Notes under the pieces: generated by a model
The model's database searches: none
The model's input: the letters and a program-made list of their open reading frames with translations, nothing else
Told to the model about the DNA's origin: nothing
Translations under genes and position numbers: made by a program
Origin: JAJPHU01 sp035553375
GTDB lineage: Bacteria > Planctomycetota > Planctomycetia > Gemmatales > Gemmataceae
NCBI GenBank assembly: GCA_035553375.1
Contig: DATNCY010000264.1
Location: 5,140 to 69,139, forward strand
Length of the DNA stretch: 64,000 bases
Direction: 5' to 3'
Part shown: positions 24,583 to 32,431 of the stretch, one piece after another
Position numbering within the stretch: the first letter of the stretch is position 1
How the letters are laid out: each line of letters opens with the position of its first letter

Positions 24583-25347
24583 ATGACGCTATTCGGCAAA
24601 GCCCTGGTGTTTTTCAACCTGGCCTTCAGTCTGTTATTGGCGGCCTGGGCGTTCAACTTGTACGCCAACGGCATCGACTGGTCCGACCACAAGGGCACCA
24701 AGCCCGGCGAATCGGTGGGCGAGTATGCGCTTCACGAAACTCAACTCGATGAGATGTGGAAGGGCATACCTCCGGCGCAGACAACCTGGCTGGCGAGCCG
24801 CAAAAAGCTTCTGAACGAGGAATCTCTTCTGGTGGCCGACCGCGTTTGGTATGATAAAGAGATGAAGCATGTGTGGGTCAGCGCCAACGCCGCCACCCCG
24901 GTGGGCGAGATAACGGTGGCTGCCAAGGACGATCCCAAGGCCGGCGTCAAGAAGGGGCAGATTCTTCTGGACGACAAGGGGTATCCGTCACTGAAGCCGC
25001 TGAACGATCGGGCGGGCAATCCACTCCTGGCCCTGGCGGAGTATAATAAACGCGACGACGACATTCTGAAATCAATCGCGGATGTGCTGGACAAACACGA
25101 AAAGCAGATTAAAGAGGCGAACGACCTGACGGACCTGATTACCGGCGACAAGGCCAAGGGGATTCGTGGTTTTCAGCAGCGCATCGTCGATGAGAAGGTC
25201 AAGAATGCCGATGTGCTGGCCGAGCAAAAGTTGGTCCGGCCGCAACTCATCAACACCGTCGTCGAGTCGCAGTTGATCTCCAAACGCAACAACCAACTGA
25301 ATAAGCGTGCCGAGGAACTGAAGAAAATCAACATCGCCAGTAAGTGA
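24583..25347 (+). CDS. Membrane-anchored protein, second of a paralogous set
   Basis: A 254-residue protein. The N-terminal segment LFGKALVFFNLAFSLLLAAWAF is a single membrane anchor and matches the opening of the genes before and after. The middle (about 45-130) is beta-rich and the C-terminal third is helical and charged (KRAEELKKINIASK at the end), consistent with a coiled coil. I recognise no catalytic motif. It lies 90 bp after the preceding gene, in the same orientation, so an operon is likely despite the hairpins between the genes. Confidence 0.75.
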   Translation: MTLFGKALVFFNLAFSLLLAAWAFNLYANGIDWSDHKGTKPGESVGEYALHETQLDEMWKGIPPAQTTWLASRKKLLNEESLLVADRVWYDKEMKHVWVSANAATPVGEITVAAKDDPKAGVKKGQILLDDKGYPSLKPLNDRAGNPLLALAEYNKRDDDILKSIADVLDKHEKQIKEANDLTDLITGDKAKGIRGFQQRIVDEKVKNADVLAEQKLVRPQLINTVVESQLISKRNNQLNKRAEELKKINIASK

Positions 25348-25361
25348 GGATGAGATTCCCT

Positions 25362-25418
25362 TGTGGGCGCTGCGGGCTGGCAATCCCGCAGCGCCCGCAA
25401 AGGAATCCTTTGCGGGCA
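25362..25418. repeat. GCGCTGCGGG hairpin cluster
   Basis: Arms 25362-25377 and 25386-25402 pair, and the second arm also pairs with 25403-25418. It is a GCGCTGCGGGCTGG-family repeat in the 239-bp gap before the third coiled-coil gene. Nothing else is evident in the gap. Confidence 0.7.
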
Positions 25419-25586
25419 AAATGCCCAAAAGTGATGTTGACACGGATCGAGAGCGTCGGCATAGTGCCGCCCCGCTCACGTTGGGGGATAGAACGCGAGC
25501 TAGGGGTTGCCGCACAGTCGGAGTGAAGAGCTGTCGGCCTGCGGTGTCGGCCTTGTTGCTGGGCCGCACCAAAAGGGGGATGGACC

Positions 25587-26453
25587 ATGACCGCGGTCGG
25601 GAAGATTCTCGTTTTTCTTAATTTGGTCTTCAGCTTGGTGGTCGGCGCCTTTGTAATCATGATTTACTTGGCCCGCACCCACTGGGTCGAAGAATACAAA
25701 AAGCTGGAGGCCCGCAACGCGGTGCTTGTGGCCAGCGAGGCGACCTACAAGAGCGAGACGACCAAGACCCAGCAAGACGCCAGCGCCAAGGTCGCCAAGG
25801 CGGAGGCCGACCTCAAGAACATCCGGGCCGATCTTCAGGCCGCGCTCGCCTCCAACAAACAATTAAGCGACAACGTGTCCAAACTCGAACAGAAGAGTAC
25901 GAAGGAGACCGCGCAGGCATCGCTGTCCGTGGTCGAGGTGAGAAAGCGTGAGGAGGATGTGGCCCAGCTGCGCGATACGCTCAAGAAGGAAACCGCGCTG
26001 AACACCACGCTGGTAGCACAAAATGCCAAGTTTCGGGATGAGGCGATCTCCGCCACCATCGAGAAACAGGCGGCCCTAGGCATCAGCAAGCGGTTGGAAG
26101 AGCAGTTGCAGGAGATGGCCAAGGACATGGCTCGCGTCCGCACCGGCGGCGGCACGACGACGGCTCGCGCCGGCGGCAAGAATCCGCCTCCAGAGAGCGT
26201 TGAGGGATTGGTCAAGAACACCGATGCGAGCGGCCTGATGACGCTGACCATCGGCAGCGATGCCGGCCTAGCCAAGGGGCAAACTCTGGAACTATTCCGC
26301 CTCAACCCGGCCGCGCCAAATCAGTCGAAATACTTGGGCACCGTCCGAATCTTGGAAGCGGATCATACCCAGGCGGTGGCTCAGCCGGTCGGCAGGCTAC
26401 GAGGTGCGCCGCAGGCGGGGGATCGCGTCGCCAGTCGTATTCTGGGCAGTTGA
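25587..26453 (+). CDS. Membrane-anchored coiled-coil protein, third of a paralogous set
   Basis: A 288-residue protein. N-terminal anchor GKILVFLNLVFSLVVGAFVIM, then a long coiled coil (about 35-195: heptad-like LKNIRADLQAALASNKQL and similar), a Gly/Thr-rich linker, and a small beta domain (about 205-288: MTLTIGSDAGLAKGQTLELFR, then RILEADHTQAVAQPVG) resembling the C-terminal beta-sandwich of MreC-like or other envelope proteins. Same orientation and opening as the two preceding genes. A structural envelope role fits this layout but is an inference. Confidence 0.75.
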   Translation: MTAVGKILVFLNLVFSLVVGAFVIMIYLARTHWVEEYKKLEARNAVLVASEATYKSETTKTQQDASAKVAKAEADLKNIRADLQAALASNKQLSDNVSKLEQKSTKETAQASLSVVEVRKREEDVAQLRDTLKKETALNTTLVAQNAKFRDEAISATIEKQAALGISKRLEEQLQEMAKDMARVRTGGGTTTARAGGKNPPPESVEGLVKNTDASGLMTLTIGSDAGLAKGQTLELFRLNPAAPNQSKYLGTVRILEADHTQAVAQPVGRLRGAPQAGDRVASRILGS

Positions 26454-26505
26454 TCGCGACCGCGGGGGCGGTACGCTGTCATCCTATCACGGGGGATCGA
26501 GAATC

Positions 26506-26823
26506 ATGCCGGCTGTTCGATCGCGTGGTCGCGCGGATCGTGTCGTCCCGAAGGCCAAGCCTCGCGCCGACGCCTATGTTGGGCTGCTCGGCCTGTCGCT
26601 GCTGGCGCTGACTGCGGCGATGTTGTTCGCGTTTCTCAACTGGAACACGTATCCGGAAGGAAAGCCGAAAGCGGTGCCGATGGCTCCTCGGGCGGTGCCG
26701 AGTGGTCCTCCTCCCGTCGGTGGTCCGGTAGTGAATCCGCCCGTCGTTCCACCAGGTGCGCCTGCGCCAGGTGTTCCACCGGGCGGACAACCGCCGGCTC
26801 AACAACCGCCGGCGAAGAAGTGA
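26506..26823 (+). CDS. Small single-pass membrane protein with Pro-rich tail
   Basis: A 105-residue protein. A basic N-terminus (RSRGRADRVVPKAKPR) is followed by one transmembrane helix (AYVGLLGLSLLALTAAMLFAF) and a Pro/Gly/Val-rich tail of about 45 residues, mostly PPV, PPG and PAQ units. By orientation the tail should be outside the cytoplasm. It is 52 bases after the third coiled-coil gene and probably belongs to the same operon. It may be a tether or cell-wall-spanning linker; I recognise no family. Confidence 0.65.
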   Translation: MPAVRSRGRADRVVPKAKPRADAYVGLLGLSLLALTAAMLFAFLNWNTYPEGKPKAVPMAPRAVPSGPPPVGGPVVNPPVVPPGAPAPGVPPGGQPPAQQPPAKK

Positions 26824-26845
26824 GCCAAGAGACTTCGTATTTTAC

Positions 26846-26896
26846 AGCGGCCGCTTGCGGCTTAGCGCCCAAAACGCTAAGCCGCAAGCGGCCGCT
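26846..26896. repeat. Perfect 22-bp inverted repeat, possible terminator
   Basis: Arms 26846-26867 and 26875-26896 match perfectly around a 7-base loop, just after the last gene of the coiled-coil cluster. The core GCGGCTTAGCG recurs in the imperfect repeat at 30717. It could end the operon's transcript. Confidence 0.85.
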
Positions 26897-26989
26897 CTGG
26901 TTTGGAGAACCATCGCGGCGCGGCGTGTGTCCGTGTATGTTGAATAGAAGACGATCGACACGCGGAATATCGGCAACGAGGGGAACAGC

Positions 26990-28054
26990 ATGGCGGCACG
27001 AGTCGTCTTGGCCATGAGTGGTGGGGTGGATAGTTCGGTGGCGGCGTATCTGCTGCGCCAGCAGGGTTACGAGGTCATCGGTCTATTCATGCGCACCGGC
27101 GTCCACGGCGCGGACGATAGCCGCGCCGACCACAAAAAAGGTTGTTGCAGCGCCGTCGATGCCGGCGATGCTCGCCGCGTCGCCGATCGTCTCGACATCC
27201 CCTTTTACGCGCTCGATTTCGAGAGTGACTTCAACCGCATCATCGATTACTTCGCCGACGAATACTTGGCCGGTCGCACGCCGAATCCATGCGTGGTATG
27301 CAACAACTGGCTGAAGTTCGGCCAGCTGTGGACCTACGGCCGGCAGCTCGAAGCCGACTTCATTGCCACCGGCCATTATGCGCAGGTTCTGCGCACCGAT
27401 GCCGGCATCGAGCTGCATCGCGCCGCCGACCCGGACAAGGATCAATCGTATGTGCTGTATGGATTGAGCCGCGAGGTGTTGCCGCATCTACTGTTTCCCA
27501 TCGGCGGCTATCGCAAGGACGAAGTGCGTGCGCTGGCGTGCGAGGCGGGCTTGGGTGTGGCCGACAAGCCGGACAGTGTCGAGATTTGTTTCGTGCCGGA
27601 CGGCGATCACGCCGCGCTGATTCGCCAGCGCCGGCCGGAACATGTCACCGCCGGGCACATTGTCGATACGTCCGGCAAGGTGTTGGCCGAACACGATGGT
27701 ATCGAAGGGTTCACGATTGGGCAGCGCAAGGGGTTGGGCTTCGCGGCCGGCGAACGGCGTTATGTGCTACAGATTGTGCCCGGCGCGAATGATGTGGTGA
27801 TTGGCCCGCGTGATGAACTGCTGGCGTCGGGGTTGGAGGCATCGCGGGTGAACTGGCTGGTAGATACGCCACAGGTGGTATCGTGCCAGGCGAAGATTCG
27901 CTATCGGCACACGGCAGCGCCAGCGCGAGTCACGGCTTTGCCGGACAGCAAGGCGAAAGTGGAGTTTGAGACTCCGCAAAGTGCGGTTACGCCGGGGCAA
28001 GCCGTGGTGTTCTACGATGGGTCGCGCGTGCTGGGTGGGGGGTGGATTGATTAG
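26990..28054 (+). CDS. mnmA: tRNA-specific 2-thiouridylase MnmA
   Basis: A 354-residue enzyme that puts sulfur on uridine 34 of tRNA (Lys, Glu, Gln). The PP-loop is SGGVDSS (10-16). The catalytic pair is Cys101 (in PNPCVVCN) and Cys200 (in SVEICFVPDG), at the usual spacing. GHYAQV, DKDQSYVLYGL and TIGQRKGLGF are all conserved. The C-terminal beta-barrel is complete, and length is usual. Start ATG at 26990. It is a single gene, with two copies of a 63-bp repeat after it. An IscS-type sulfur donor is not in the window. Confidence 0.97.
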   Translation: MAARVVLAMSGGVDSSVAAYLLRQQGYEVIGLFMRTGVHGADDSRADHKKGCCSAVDAGDARRVADRLDIPFYALDFESDFNRIIDYFADEYLAGRTPNPCVVCNNWLKFGQLWTYGRQLEADFIATGHYAQVLRTDAGIELHRAADPDKDQSYVLYGLSREVLPHLLFPIGGYRKDEVRALACEAGLGVADKPDSVEICFVPDGDHAALIRQRRPEHVTAGHIVDTSGKVLAEHDGIEGFTIGQRKGLGFAAGERRYVLQIVPGANDVVIGPRDELLASGLEASRVNWLVDTPQVVSCQAKIRYRHTAAPARVTALPDSKAKVEFETPQSAVTPGQAVVFYDGSRVLGGGWID

Positions 28055-28067
28055 CCGCCCAAATGTG

Positions 28068-28130
28068 GTAGGTCCCACCTGCCGGGTGGGACCTGTTGGG
28101 GCGAGGTCCCGCTCGGCAAGCGGGACCTAC
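28068..28130. repeat. 63-bp double-hairpin repeat, copy 1
   Basis: Starts GTAGGTCCCACC and ends GGGACCTAC. It contains two hairpins and ends that are themselves complementary. Identical to copy 2, 18 bases away. A third copy with changed stems lies at 59635. Confidence 0.9.
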
Positions 28131-28148
28131 TTCAAACGGTGACAGTGA

Positions 28149-28211
28149 GTAGGTCCCACCTGCCGGGTGGGACCTGTTGGGGCGAGGTCCCGCTCGGCAA
28201 GCGGGACCTAC
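28149..28211. repeat. 63-bp double-hairpin repeat, copy 2
   Basis: Identical to copy 1. The spacer between them (28131-28148) is unrelated. There are only two units, so this is not a CRISPR array. Both lie between the convergent mnmA and TolC/STN-chimera genes and could end transcription from both sides. Confidence 0.9.
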
Positions 28212-28255
28212 TGTATTTTGTTCGTGCTTCTGGACCGCAAGCGACCGATCACTAC

Positions 28256-29551
28256 TCATCGATGGGGTTTCGCTTCCTCCTTTGGCTGCCGCGACTTCAA
28301 GGACGTCACCGCGTTGTTCAGCAAACCCAGATAGCGTTTGGCCTCGACATATTGATCGGGGGATAAACGGCCCACGTTGGCCTCCAATGTCGCGCTGAGT
28401 TTCTTGAGGTCTGCCTGCAAGTCGTTGATCGTACTCTCATCCGGTGACCGATTGGCCTGCACGGTGTTGGCAGCGTGCTTCATCTGGCGATTAAAGTCTT
28501 CGCGGGCTTCCTTGAACGCCTCGCCTCGCAAAGATTGCGGCCAGTTCAGAGTGGGCTTGTCTTTGAATAATCCGATGTTGCCGGGAGGCTCATCTGCCGG
28601 TTTCTGGCGCAAAAATTCCTCGACCGTCATCGCTCCGGGTGGTGGTTTCGCTTGACCTAAGTTCACCACCAAGATCCCATAGTCGCGGACGACGAAGAGT
28701 AAGTGAAAATCATCCGCGAACGCTTGCAGGATCGCGGAAACGGGCAATGCTTCCTCAAAGCGCATGTCCACGCCAATGTTCTCGATATTGCTCCCGTAGC
28801 GCAGGGACAACCCAGGAGCTTTCTTCTCCAGATCCTTGAAGACTTCCAAGAGCTTCATGTTCTTGTAACTCGCTTTTACCGGCGTCTCCAGTGCCTTGCG
28901 GATGCGCTCGGCCATCGGTCCCGACTTGGACAAGCGTAGACCTACTGTCCAGCCGTTGAAAGCGGTAATTTCCTTGCCTGTGGAGGCGTCCCAGAGCCGT
29001 ATGCTCGCACTGTCGCCAATACCTACGGTCTGGCCATCAGGCGCGAACGTCATGCTTAGGCGTCGAACGTAAGCAGTGGGTGTTTTGCCCAGCAGTGCCG
29101 GCATCTGTGCTTCCAGTTCAGCCAACTTCGCCTTGGCGAGCATCAGCCTTTGCTGCTGCTCGTCCACCAGTTTGGAATCAATCGATCCCTGCTCCGCCAG
29201 TTTCTTAAACCGCTCATATTGGGTCTGACGGAAAGCCACTTCTGCTTTTTGGGCCCCCAAGGACGCATGGAGCGACATAACCTTCTGCGTCACCTGTAAG
29301 CGTGTGCGATTCAACTCAGCATCGGCCAGAGCCACGTTCGCGGCGGCGACACGGATGTCCGGATTGCTCCGCAAAGCCTCGGCCAGCATTTCCTCCAACT
29401 TCGATTTCTTCGGTGCTGGCTTAGCTTTCGCCGAATCAGGCGTTGTCAGGGTAATACCTGGGGGCGGTTGCGTCTGCGTTTGTCCCACGCCGATACTCGC
29501 GCCGGCCAGCATGAGCGCTAGCGTCAGTGTTTCAACCACCATTCTTCGCAT
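28256..29551 (-). CDS. Secreted chimera: TolC-like coiled coil, WD40-like unit, STN-like domain
   Basis: A 431-residue exported protein. Signal peptide 1-23. Residues about 50-155 are an outer-membrane-efflux-type helical hairpin (LRSNPDIRVAAANVALADAEL...). A single WD40-like unit follows (MTFAPDGQTVGIGDSASIRLW), then about 200-280 an STN/secretin-N-like domain (LLEVFKDLEKKAPGLSLRY, then VSAILQAFADDFHLLFVVRDYGILV). The C-terminal 110 residues are charged helix. So it is not a full TolC. GGAG precedes the ATG at 29551, which overlaps the anti-sigma gene by 20 bases. It is the third gene of a sigma/anti-sigma operon and may be its sensor or effector. Confidence 0.72.
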   Translation of the reverse strand: MRRMVVETLTLALMLAGASIGVGQTQTQPPPGITLTTPDSAKAKPAPKKSKLEEMLAEALRSNPDIRVAAANVALADAELNRTRLQVTQKVMSLHASLGAQKAEVAFRQTQYERFKKLAEQGSIDSKLVDEQQQRLMLAKAKLAELEAQMPALLGKTPTAYVRRLSMTFAPDGQTVGIGDSASIRLWDASTGKEITAFNGWTVGLRLSKSGPMAERIRKALETPVKASYKNMKLLEVFKDLEKKAPGLSLRYGSNIENIGVDMRFEEALPVSAILQAFADDFHLLFVVRDYGILVVNLGQAKPPPGAMTVEEFLRQKPADEPPGNIGLFKDKPTLNWPQSLRGEAFKEAREDFNRQMKHAANTVQANRSPDESTINDLQADLKKLSATLEANVGRLSPDQYVEAKRYLGLLNNAVTSLKSRQPKEEAKPHR

Positions 29552-30077
29552 GTTCTTTCTCCTTTTGTCGGGCGTCTTTGATCGCCATGAGCAACCAGTT
29601 GTCGTCAGATGAAATAGCCTGATCGCGTTCTGTCCCACTGTCGAGCGCGCTACTGTAACAACGTAATGCTGATTGCAGATCGCTTTCCTCCTCCATGTAG
29701 CGATCTCCCGCCTGCCGATATCGTTCGCCGCGTTGATCGATACTATCGAAAGCCTTCCACTCCCGCGCCAGCGCCGACGCATCCGCCGGCATCGACGGCT
29801 TGTCCGGCGGTCGGGGTTCCTCATGCTGCTTGGCGACTGGTTCCGGCAGCGGCGCGGCCATCGGTCGCATGTTGGCTCGCATGACCAGCAGGCCCAAGGC
29901 GAACGACGCGGCGAGCGCGGCGGCGTAGGCGAATTGCCGCGCCCAGCGACGACGGCGCAGCACGCGGCTTGTCGGGCCGTACATCTGCTGCCGCAGCGCC
30001 CCAACGCCGGAGGGCAGGGGCGGCGGCGCGAGCAAGTCATCGAGCGGATCGGGTTCGCGGGAAAAGATGTCGTGCAT
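29532..30077 (-). CDS. Probable membrane-bound anti-sigma factor
   Basis: A 181-residue protein with one transmembrane helix (about 49-67, AYAAALAASFALGLLVM). The first 45 residues are cytoplasmic and Pro-rich (DPLDDLLAPPPLPSGVGALR), and the exterior part carries charged, helical sequence with a TPR-like portion (YMEEESDLQSALRCYSSAL). There is no ZAS zinc motif. It lies five bases after an ECF sigma gene, and such placement is why I call it an anti-sigma factor. GGAG precedes the ATG at 30077. Confidence 0.65.
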   Translation of the reverse strand: MHDIFSREPDPLDDLLAPPPLPSGVGALRQQMYGPTSRVLRRRRWARQFAYAAALAASFALGLLVMRANMRPMAAPLPEPVAKQHEEPRPPDKPSMPADASALAREWKAFDSIDQRGERYRQAGDRYMEEESDLQSALRCYSSALDSGTERDQAISSDDNWLLMAIKDARQKEKEHAKNGG

Positions 30078-30081
30078 GAGG

Positions 30082-30627
30082 TTACTCCGATTGTCGATAC
30101 ACGTCGCGGAACGCTTGGCGAGCTCGCGTCAACAAGGATTCGATGGCCTTGGGGGACTCGTCGCGCTCGGTGGCGATGGCCGCTACGCTCTGCCCTTCAA
30201 GATACTTGGCCCGCAGCACCGCCTCGTAATGTTCCGGCAACGCACCAAGAGCCTCGGCGATGCGTTCGGCATCCTCCCGCGTCTCGGCAGCGCTAGCCAG
30301 CGGTTCACTGGCGAGCGGTTGCGTGCGGCGCGCGCGGCGGTTCTCACGGCGAAAGTAATTGCGCAGCAGATTCGCCGCGATGCCGCGCAGCCAAACCGCG
30401 AAACTGCCCGTTGATGGATCGAACGAACGCAGCCGGCGCACCGCCGTCAACCAGGTTTCTTGCACCACGTCATCCGCCCGGTCGCGCAGACCGGCGCAGC
30501 GCCACAGCACATAGGCGTACAGGCCAGTAAATGCCTCATCGTACAGCGTTCGCCAGGCACACTCCTCACCCGCCAGGACGGCGCGGCGCAACCCCTGTTC
30601 ACGCTCAACGCGATCTCCGGGTTGCAT
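30082..30627 (-). CDS. ECF sigma-70 factor
   Basis: A 181-residue sigma factor. Region 2: YDEAFTGLYAYVLWRCAG, then DRADDVVQETWLTAVRRL and FAVWLRGIAANLLRNYFRR. Region 4: ALPEHYEAVLRAKYLEGQS and VAAIATERDESPKAIESLLTRARQAF. Both are well conserved. GGAGG precedes the ATG at 30627. The downstream genes encode a membrane protein (probable anti-sigma) and a secreted chimera, so this is a signalling operon that may read the cell envelope. A target promoter was not identified. Confidence 0.88.
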   Translation of the reverse strand: MQPGDRVEREQGLRRAVLAGEECAWRTLYDEAFTGLYAYVLWRCAGLRDRADDVVQETWLTAVRRLRSFDPSTGSFAVWLRGIAANLLRNYFRRENRRARRTQPLASEPLASAAETREDAERIAEALGALPEHYEAVLRAKYLEGQSVAAIATERDESPKAIESLLTRARQAFRDVYRQSE

Positions 30628-30716
30628 GGCGTGCCTCCGCCTCGTGGTCTCTGGGAATCTATTGTCTCCACAACGTCCGATCCTTCGAGAGAAGTTTTTC
30701 TTAGAATGACCGAAGA

Positions 30717-30759
30717 GCCGTCAGCGGCTTGGCGTCCTTCACGCTAAGCCGCCAGCGGC
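30717..30759. repeat. Imperfect 19-bp inverted repeat
   Basis: Arms 30717-30735 and 30741-30759 pair with about four mismatches. It shares GCGGCTTAGCG-like core sequence with the repeat at 26846. It lies in the promoter gap between the divergent sigma and YrdC-phosphatase genes, not at an operon end. Confidence 0.65.
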
Positions 30760-30786
30760 CCGACAAAGGAGTGCGAAAGACCATTC

Positions 30787-31911
30787 ATGCCCGAGGTTCT
30801 CGACTGGCGGCGAATCGCCGATTCCTATGCCGTCATCCAATACGCGGTCCAGGCTCTGCGACGAGGGCGAACCATCGCCTTTCCCACGGAAACCGGGTAC
30901 GCGCTGACGGCCAGCGGCCTTGTGCCCGAAGCGGTTCAGCAACTAGGCGCCGCAACGGCGAATGGCGCACAAGATCCACTGACGCTGACGGTACGCGACG
31001 CGGCCGAGGCCCGCGACTGGGCACCCGCGATGAGTCCGCTGGCGCAGCGATTAGCCCGGCGTCTCTGGCCGGGTCCGGTCACCCTGCTCGTCGGCGGCAC
31101 CGAGCAGGGTTTGGCCAATCGATTGTCCGACGATGTGCGTACCCGTCTCTGTCCCGATGGCTCGCTGCGCCTGGCGACGCCGGATCACGAAGCGCTGCGT
31201 GAAGTGCTGCGCCATTTGCCCGGCCCGCTGTTGCTCGCGTCGCTGCCGGGAGACAATGGGACGGCGGCGGCCAATGCCGAGCAAGTGCTGCGGCTGGCGG
31301 GCGAGCGTGTGGACATGGTACTCGATGATGGTCCGCGTCCGTCTGCACAGCCGGCCACGATCCTTGCCGTCAACGGCGAGGACTGGCAGGTGGTTCAGCC
31401 GGGCGTCGTATCGGCCGAGCAGATTCGCCAGCAGATGGCTTGTCTGATTGTCTTTATTTGCACCGGCAACACCTGCCGCAGTCCGTTGGCCGAGGCGTTG
31501 TGCAAAAAGCGTTTGGCCGACCATCTTGACTGCACCATTGAAGAATTGCCGGCGCGAGGTTTTTATGTGCTTTCGGCGGGCCTATCGGCCACACTGGGAG
31601 GACCGGCGGCCGCGGAAGCGGAGAACGTGGTGCGCACCTACGGCGGCGACCTGTCTGCTCACCGCAGTCAGCCGTTGACGCCGGATCTGGCCGCCCGCGC
31701 CGATTATCTCCTTGGCATGACGCACGGCCATTTGCAGGCATTGACGGATTATTTCGCCCACCTAGGCGTGCAGCCGCGCTTGCTCGATCCGGCCGGCGAC
31801 ATCGCCGATCCAATCGGCTGCGATCGGCCCGTCTACGAGGCATGCGGCCGACACATCTGGGACCGCTTGGAAAGCCTCGTGGCCGAGATAGCAAGAAAGG
31901 AGGAAGGATGA
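30787..31911 (+). CDS. YrdC/Sua5-like domain fused to low-molecular-weight protein phosphatase
   Basis: A 374-residue fusion. Residues 15-205 are a YrdC/Sua5-like domain (GRTIAFPTETGYAL is its hallmark opening), normally making threonylcarbamoyl-AMP for tRNA t6A. The canonical KxRP near residue 60 is absent: the sequence reads TANGAQDPL, so activity is doubtful. Residues 217-374 are a low-molecular-weight tyrosine/arginine phosphatase: the P-loop CTGNTCRSP gives Cys225 and Arg231, and DPIG supplies the general-acid Asp. The same two families are often neighbours in other bacteria. The stop overlaps the rpiB start (ATGA), so the two are translated together. Confidence 0.85.
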   Translation: MPEVLDWRRIADSYAVIQYAVQALRRGRTIAFPTETGYALTASGLVPEAVQQLGAATANGAQDPLTLTVRDAAEARDWAPAMSPLAQRLARRLWPGPVTLLVGGTEQGLANRLSDDVRTRLCPDGSLRLATPDHEALREVLRHLPGPLLLASLPGDNGTAAANAEQVLRLAGERVDMVLDDGPRPSAQPATILAVNGEDWQVVQPGVVSAEQIRQQMACLIVFICTGNTCRSPLAEALCKKRLADHLDCTIEELPARGFYVLSAGLSATLGGPAAAEAENVVRTYGGDLSAHRSQPLTPDLAARADYLLGMTHGHLQALTDYFAHLGVQPRLLDPAGDIADPIGCDRPVYEACGRHIWDRLESLVAEIARKEEG

Positions 31912-32363
31912 AAATTGCCATCGGCAGCGATCATCGCGGTTTCGACGCCAAGACGCGAATCCTCTCCATCCTGCACCAACTCGGCCACGACGTTTTCGAC
32001 GCCGGGGCGCACGGCCCGGAGAGCGTGGACTATCCGGATTTCGCCTTCGAGGTGGCGCGGGCGGTTAGTGAGGGACGCGCCGAGCGCGGCATTCTGATCT
32101 GCGGCACCGGCATCGGCATGTGCATCGCCGCCAACAAGGTGCGCCACGTTCGCGCCGCCCCTTGTCACGACTGCATCACCGCCGAAATGAGCCGGCGTCA
32201 TAACGACGCCAACGTGCTGTGCCTGTCCGCCGATCTGCTCGGCGAAGACCTCATCGATCGCATGGTGCGCATCTGGCTGGATACGCCGTTTGAGAGCGGC
32301 CGGCACGGTCGCCGGGTCGAAAAGATCACGCGTTTCGAGGATCAGAAGGGCGTATCCGTGTAG
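31908..32363 (+). CDS. rpiB: Ribose-5-phosphate isomerase B
   Basis: A 151-residue RpiB/LacAB enzyme that interconverts ribose-5-P and ribulose-5-P. SDHRGFD opens the family (SDHAG in most). CGTGIGM carries the catalytic Cys65, and RRHNDANVLCL is the conserved phosphate/anomeric loop. The start overlaps the upstream stop. Linkage of RpiB with a YrdC-phosphatase fusion is a gene order seen in other planctomycetes. The stop codon and its two preceding codons lie in one arm of an inverted repeat. Confidence 0.95.
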   Translation: MKIAIGSDHRGFDAKTRILSILHQLGHDVFDAGAHGPESVDYPDFAFEVARAVSEGRAERGILICGTGIGMCIAANKVRHVRAAPCHDCITAEMSRRHNDANVLCLSADLLGEDLIDRMVRIWLDTPFESGRHGRRVEKITRFEDQKGVSV

Positions 32364-32431
32364 TCGCGACGCGCGCTTGGCGTTTCGCGCGAAACGTAAA
32401 CGCGCTCCGCTGCGCGTCGCGGCTACACGGA
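32355..32431. terminator. Inverted repeat holding the stop codons of two convergent genes
   Basis: Arms 32355-32373 and 32413-32431 pair with one mismatch (TCCGTGTAG, then CGCGACGCG). The left arm encodes the Ser-Val-stop of rpiB and the right arm the Ser-Val-stop of the convergent gene. A hairpin here would act on both transcripts. The loop itself has smaller palindromes. Confidence 0.7.

Noticed and set aside
28068..28211. Possible CRISPR array
   Set aside because: Only two direct repeats of 63 bp, each a double hairpin, and no cas genes; it fits a dispersed repeat.
28256..30040. 594-residue version of the TolC/STN chimera
   Set aside because: Its first 163 residues are an Arg/Cys-rich shadow of the anti-sigma gene; a signal peptide starts at 29551.
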